Shown here in pieces: positions 6,840 to 8,506 of a stretch of 8,506 bases of DNA. Origin of the DNA: CAYRVX01 sp964642165 (GTDB lineage Bacteria; Planctomycetota; Phycisphaerae; SM23-33); contig CAZXOC010000306.1 of assembly GCA_964642165.1 (NCBI GenBank), forward strand, positions 1 through 8,506, read 5' to 3'. The position numbers and the translations under genes are program-made. The notes under the pieces were generated by a model, which was not told the origin of the DNA, made no database searches, and saw only the letters and a list, made by a program, of their open reading frames with translations. Position 1 is the stretch's first letter. The number at the start of each line of letters is the position of its first letter.

Positions 6840-6868
6840 CGCGTGGGTGGGCAATCCTACCCGCCGCG
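6840..6868 (+). terminator. Stable hairpin, possible operon end or leader structure
   Basis: The core stem pairs GGGTGGG (6845-6851) with CCTACCC (6856-6862) around a CAAT tetraloop (6852-6855), including one G-T pair. The stem extends outward (6840-6844 with 6863-6868) with one more G-T pair and one bulged C at 6865, for 12 pairs in all. No T-tract follows and the preceding stop is 157 bases away, so terminator is only the nearest label; a structured leader or small RNA is equally possible. Confidence 0.35.
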
Positions 6869-6909
6869 CGCCCCATCGGCGAGCCGTCTCCGCCGGCCGG
6901 CGAACTCCC

Positions 6910-6933
6910 GCGCCGCCTATGGGCCCGCGGCGC
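6910..6933 (+). repeat. Perfect 7-bp GC inverted repeat
   Basis: GCGCCGC (6910-6916) and GCGGCGC (6927-6933) are exact complements with a 10-nt loop. It lies 42 bases after the preceding hairpin. Chance occurrence is possible at this base composition. Confidence 0.4.
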
Positions 6934-6979
6934 AGTGGGATGCGTCCCGTCGGGTCCGGGACGCCCGGTGCGCGGCACG

Positions 6980-6991
6980 CGTTGTGCAACG
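6980..6991. repeat. Short operator-like inverted repeat
   Basis: CGTTG-TG-CAACG is a symmetric 5-bp inverted repeat with a 2-base centre. It stands out because its half-sites are less GC-rich than the surroundings, and it lies about 230 bases before the LEPR-XLL start. Protein binding is only a guess. Confidence 0.25.
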
Positions 6992-7210
6992 TCTTCCTGC
7001 ACGGCGAGCGGCACCGACCGTGCGAGCGCCGGCGGGCGCGGCGCGAGTCCTGCCGAATTCGGCCATTCGCGCGCAATGCTCGGGCGCCGTTCGCGTATCT
7101 GCCGCCGGTGGCAGGACGGACCGGACAGGGGCCCGGCCCGGGTGAGGCACGGTAGTCGAGCGGCGGCCTCGGCGCCCAACGGCACGAAGCGCCCGGGGCA
7201 TGCCGGCAGA

Positions 7211-7216
7211 AGGGAG
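7211..7216 (+). promoter_or_regulatory. Ribosome binding site that fixes the start at 7224
   Basis: AGGGAG, within a longer purine run from 7208, ends seven bases before ATG 7224. It has the same core and spacing as the site used at 1507, supporting this ATG as the true start of the final gene. Confidence 0.7.
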
Positions 7217-7223
7217 ACCAGCC

Positions 7224-8506
7224 ATGGCGCGGAAGACCCTCTCACGAACCGACCCCGACGAGCGGACCCCGCAGCGCGAACCCGGCGGACGAACGAGCCG
7301 TCGGCCCGGCTGGCTGGAGCACCTGGAGCCCCGGCTGCTGCTCTCCCGCCCGGGCTTTCCCGATCTCGCCGTCGAGAACCTCTCCGCGCCGCCCGAGGCG
7401 CTGGCCGGCAGCACGATCACCGTCGAGTACGACCTCGTCAATCACGGCGACGTGGACTTCCCCGCCTACGGCGTGGACATGATCTACGCGGGTGGCCGTC
7501 GCCGGCCCCGGCTGATCGACATCCCCGCCGGCACGGTGGCCCACGACGAGGCCATCGCCCCCGGCGAGTCGGTCCACGTGATCGAGCAGGTCGTCCTCTC
7601 CCCCGACGCTCACGGCGGCAAGTTCGTCGCCGTCTGGACGAACCCGGCCGAGATCTACCCCGAGGGCGGCCAGACGGCCAACAACCGCGCCGCCACCGCG
7701 ATTCGCGTCGAGCCCATCCCCCCCGCGGACCTGCTGTGCATCGATCTGGCCGCGACCGACCTGGTCACCGGCCGCGAGGCAGACATCAACGCCACTATCC
7801 GCAACGACGGCGACTCGTCGGCTCGAGGCGGCTGGACGGACGAGGTCTACCTCTCGGCCAATGCCCGGCTGGATCGGAAGGACATCCGCGTTGCGTCGCT
7901 GGACCACTGGGAGGACCTCGCCCCCGGCGCCAGCTACGACCTGCACGTGACGGCGACGGTCCCCCCGGAGGCCCTCGGCTGCAAGTACCTCATCGTGCAC
8001 ACCAACGCCGACGGGGGCCACGGCGAGAACCGCCAGGCGGCGCGGAACAACAAGCGTGCCTTTGGCGCGATGGTGGCCGGCTTCCGCCTGGAGGGGCTCT
8101 ACGGCGGGGCGTTCCTGGCCCGGGGGCGATCGCAGCGTCTGAACGTCGTCGCGGCCGGCGATCCGGGCAGCCGCCTGGACGTGACCCTCTCCGACTTCGA
8201 CCCGCTGCCGATCGCGCCGGGCGGCGACCCGGGCACCGTGCGTCTGGCCGACGACGCCAAGCTGGACCCCCGCCGCAAGCGGACGCCCCTGGGCTACGAC
8301 ACGAGCGGCCTGCCGCTGGGCAACTACACCCTCCATGCCGTGATGCGTGACGGCGAGGCGGTGCTGGCCGAGCAGACCCTGAGCGTCACGCTGGTGGACC
8401 ACGTGGTCCGCCGCAGCGACCGGCTCGGCGACACCGTCGGCGGCGACGACTATGAGGTGTTCAACCTCGAGGTCGCCCGCGCCGGCGACGCCCTGCTGTG
8501 GCGCCT
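7224..8506 (+). CDS. LEPR-XLL surface-type protein with CARDB domains, 3'-partial
   Basis: The frame starting at ATG 7224 has no stop to the window end: 427 codons plus two bases. The N-terminus is basic (RTSRRPGWLEH) and carries L34-E35-P36-R37-L38-L39-L40-S41, the LEPR-XLL signature found near the start of giant planctomycete exported proteins. Residues 46-163 and 168-281 are two CARDB-like beta-sandwiches. The first starts 'FPDLAVENLSAPP', has 'EYDLVNHGDVDFPAYGV' and closes with 'NNRAATAIRV'. The second has 'INATIRNDGDSSARGG', 'DEVYLSANARLDRKD', 'LAPGASYDLHVTATVP' and 'ARNNKRAF'. Residues 284-392 form a further beta-rich domain ('GYDTSGLPLGNYTLHAVM'). From 393 the text ('GDDYEVFNLEVA') hints at a PPC-like domain cut by the window edge. 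Family members are commonly far longer and may carry enzymatic or adhesive modules downstream, so overall function cannot be told. Long frames over the same bases in another + phase and on the - strand lack such domains and are spurious. Confidence 0.9.
   Translation, partial: MARKTLSRTDPDERTPQREPGGRTSRRPGWLEHLEPRLLLSRPGFPDLAVENLSAPPEALAGSTITVEYDLVNHGDVDFPAYGVDMIYAGGRRRPRLIDIPAGTVAHDEAIAPGESVHVIEQVVLSPDAHGGKFVAVWTNPAEIYPEGGQTANNRAATAIRVEPIPPADLLCIDLAATDLVTGREADINATIRNDGDSSARGGWTDEVYLSANARLDRKDIRVASLDHWEDLAPGASYDLHVTATVPPEALGCKYLIVHTNADGGHGENRQAARNNKRAFGAMVAGFRLEGLYGGAFLARGRSQRLNVVAAGDPGSRLDVTLSDFDPLPIAPGGDPGTVRLADDAKLDPRRKRTPLGYDTSGLPLGNYTLHAVMRDGEAVLAEQTLSVTLVDHVVRRSDRLGDTVGGDDYEVFNLEVARAGDALLWR

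Larger units (their letters stand above)
6684..7223. other. 540-base intergenic region with GC-rich inverted repeats
   Basis: No convincing gene is seen on either strand. Open frames cross the region in several phases, but they are Arg/Pro/Ala-rich, contain no recognisable domain, and continue in the wrong frame into the next gene. One ATG (6716) has AGGGAGG only two bases upstream, too close to be a normal start. The region contains a 12-pair hairpin (6840-6868), a perfect 7-bp GC stem (6910-6933), a 12-bp palindrome CGCCGGCCGGCG (6891-6902) and a short inverted repeat (6980-6991). I found no clear promoter hexamers here. It should hold the end of the upstream transcript and the leader of the LEPR-XLL gene. 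Confidence 0.6.

Noticed and set aside
6716..7223. ATG with AGGGAGG two bases upstream, as the start of a small gene in the gap
   Set aside because: Spacing is too short for normal initiation, and the frame runs on in the wrong phase through the next gene with no domain.
6488..8350. Long + strand reading frame of 620 codons, in a different phase from the gene at 7224
   Set aside because: It overlaps the end of the SpeE-like gene and most of the LEPR-XLL gene, is Arg/Pro/Gly/Ala-rich with no domain, and the competing frames have clear family motifs.
7242..8402. Minus-strand frame of 386 codons
   Set aside because: Antisense to the CARDB-bearing gene; low-complexity composition typical of reverse frames in GC-rich DNA, with no recognisable domain.
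1..8506. CRISPR array, tRNA, insertion sequence or defence module
   Set aside because: I saw no spaced direct repeats, tRNA-like cloverleaf, transposase motifs or recognisable defence domains on either strand.

Overview
The window is uniformly GC-rich, and every gene I can support lies on the + strand. It most likely comes from a member of the phylum Planctomycetota, or a closely allied lineage. The strongest clue is the last gene (from 7224), whose N-terminus carries the 'LEPRLLLS' signature (LEPR-XLL motif) typical of very large planctomycete surface or secreted proteins, followed by CARDB-type beta-sandwich domains. A SUMF1/PvdO-type domain joined to helical repeats and lipoproteins of envelope-assembly type fit the same kind of genome. 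I cannot assign a genus.

Layout: (1) 1-1350 is the 3' part of a gene whose product ends in a formylglycine-generating-enzyme-like (SUMF1/PvdO) domain without the copper-binding cysteine pair; its start lies outside the window. (2) 1507-1953 and 1987-2493 form a short two-gene unit encoding two small lipoproteins. The first has a BamE (SmpA/OmlA)-like core; the second resembles the helix-grip fold of BamC. (3) 2779-5004 and 5001-6683 form a second unit with an ATGA stop/start overlap: a secreted beta-propeller protein and a membrane-embedded spermidine-synthase-like protein. A good sigma70-type promoter lies just upstream, with a perfect 10-bp palindrome in its spacer. (4) 6684-7223 is 540 bases without a convincing gene but with several GC-rich inverted repeats. 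(5) 7224-8506 is the 5' part of the LEPR-XLL/CARDB gene, which runs off the window; several long but spurious reading frames cover it in other frames.

The common theme is the cell envelope: two predicted lipoproteins, one exported propeller, one polytopic membrane protein and one surface-type giant protein. The sequence does not show that the five blocks work as one system. The best-supported functional link is between the propeller and the spermidine-synthase-like membrane protein, which are translationally overlapped. I see no CRISPR array, tRNA, rRNA, insertion sequence or recognisable defence module. The points most worth checking are the altered active site and inserted segment of the spermidine-synthase-like protein, the BamE-like/BamC-like pair, and the structured 540-base gap.
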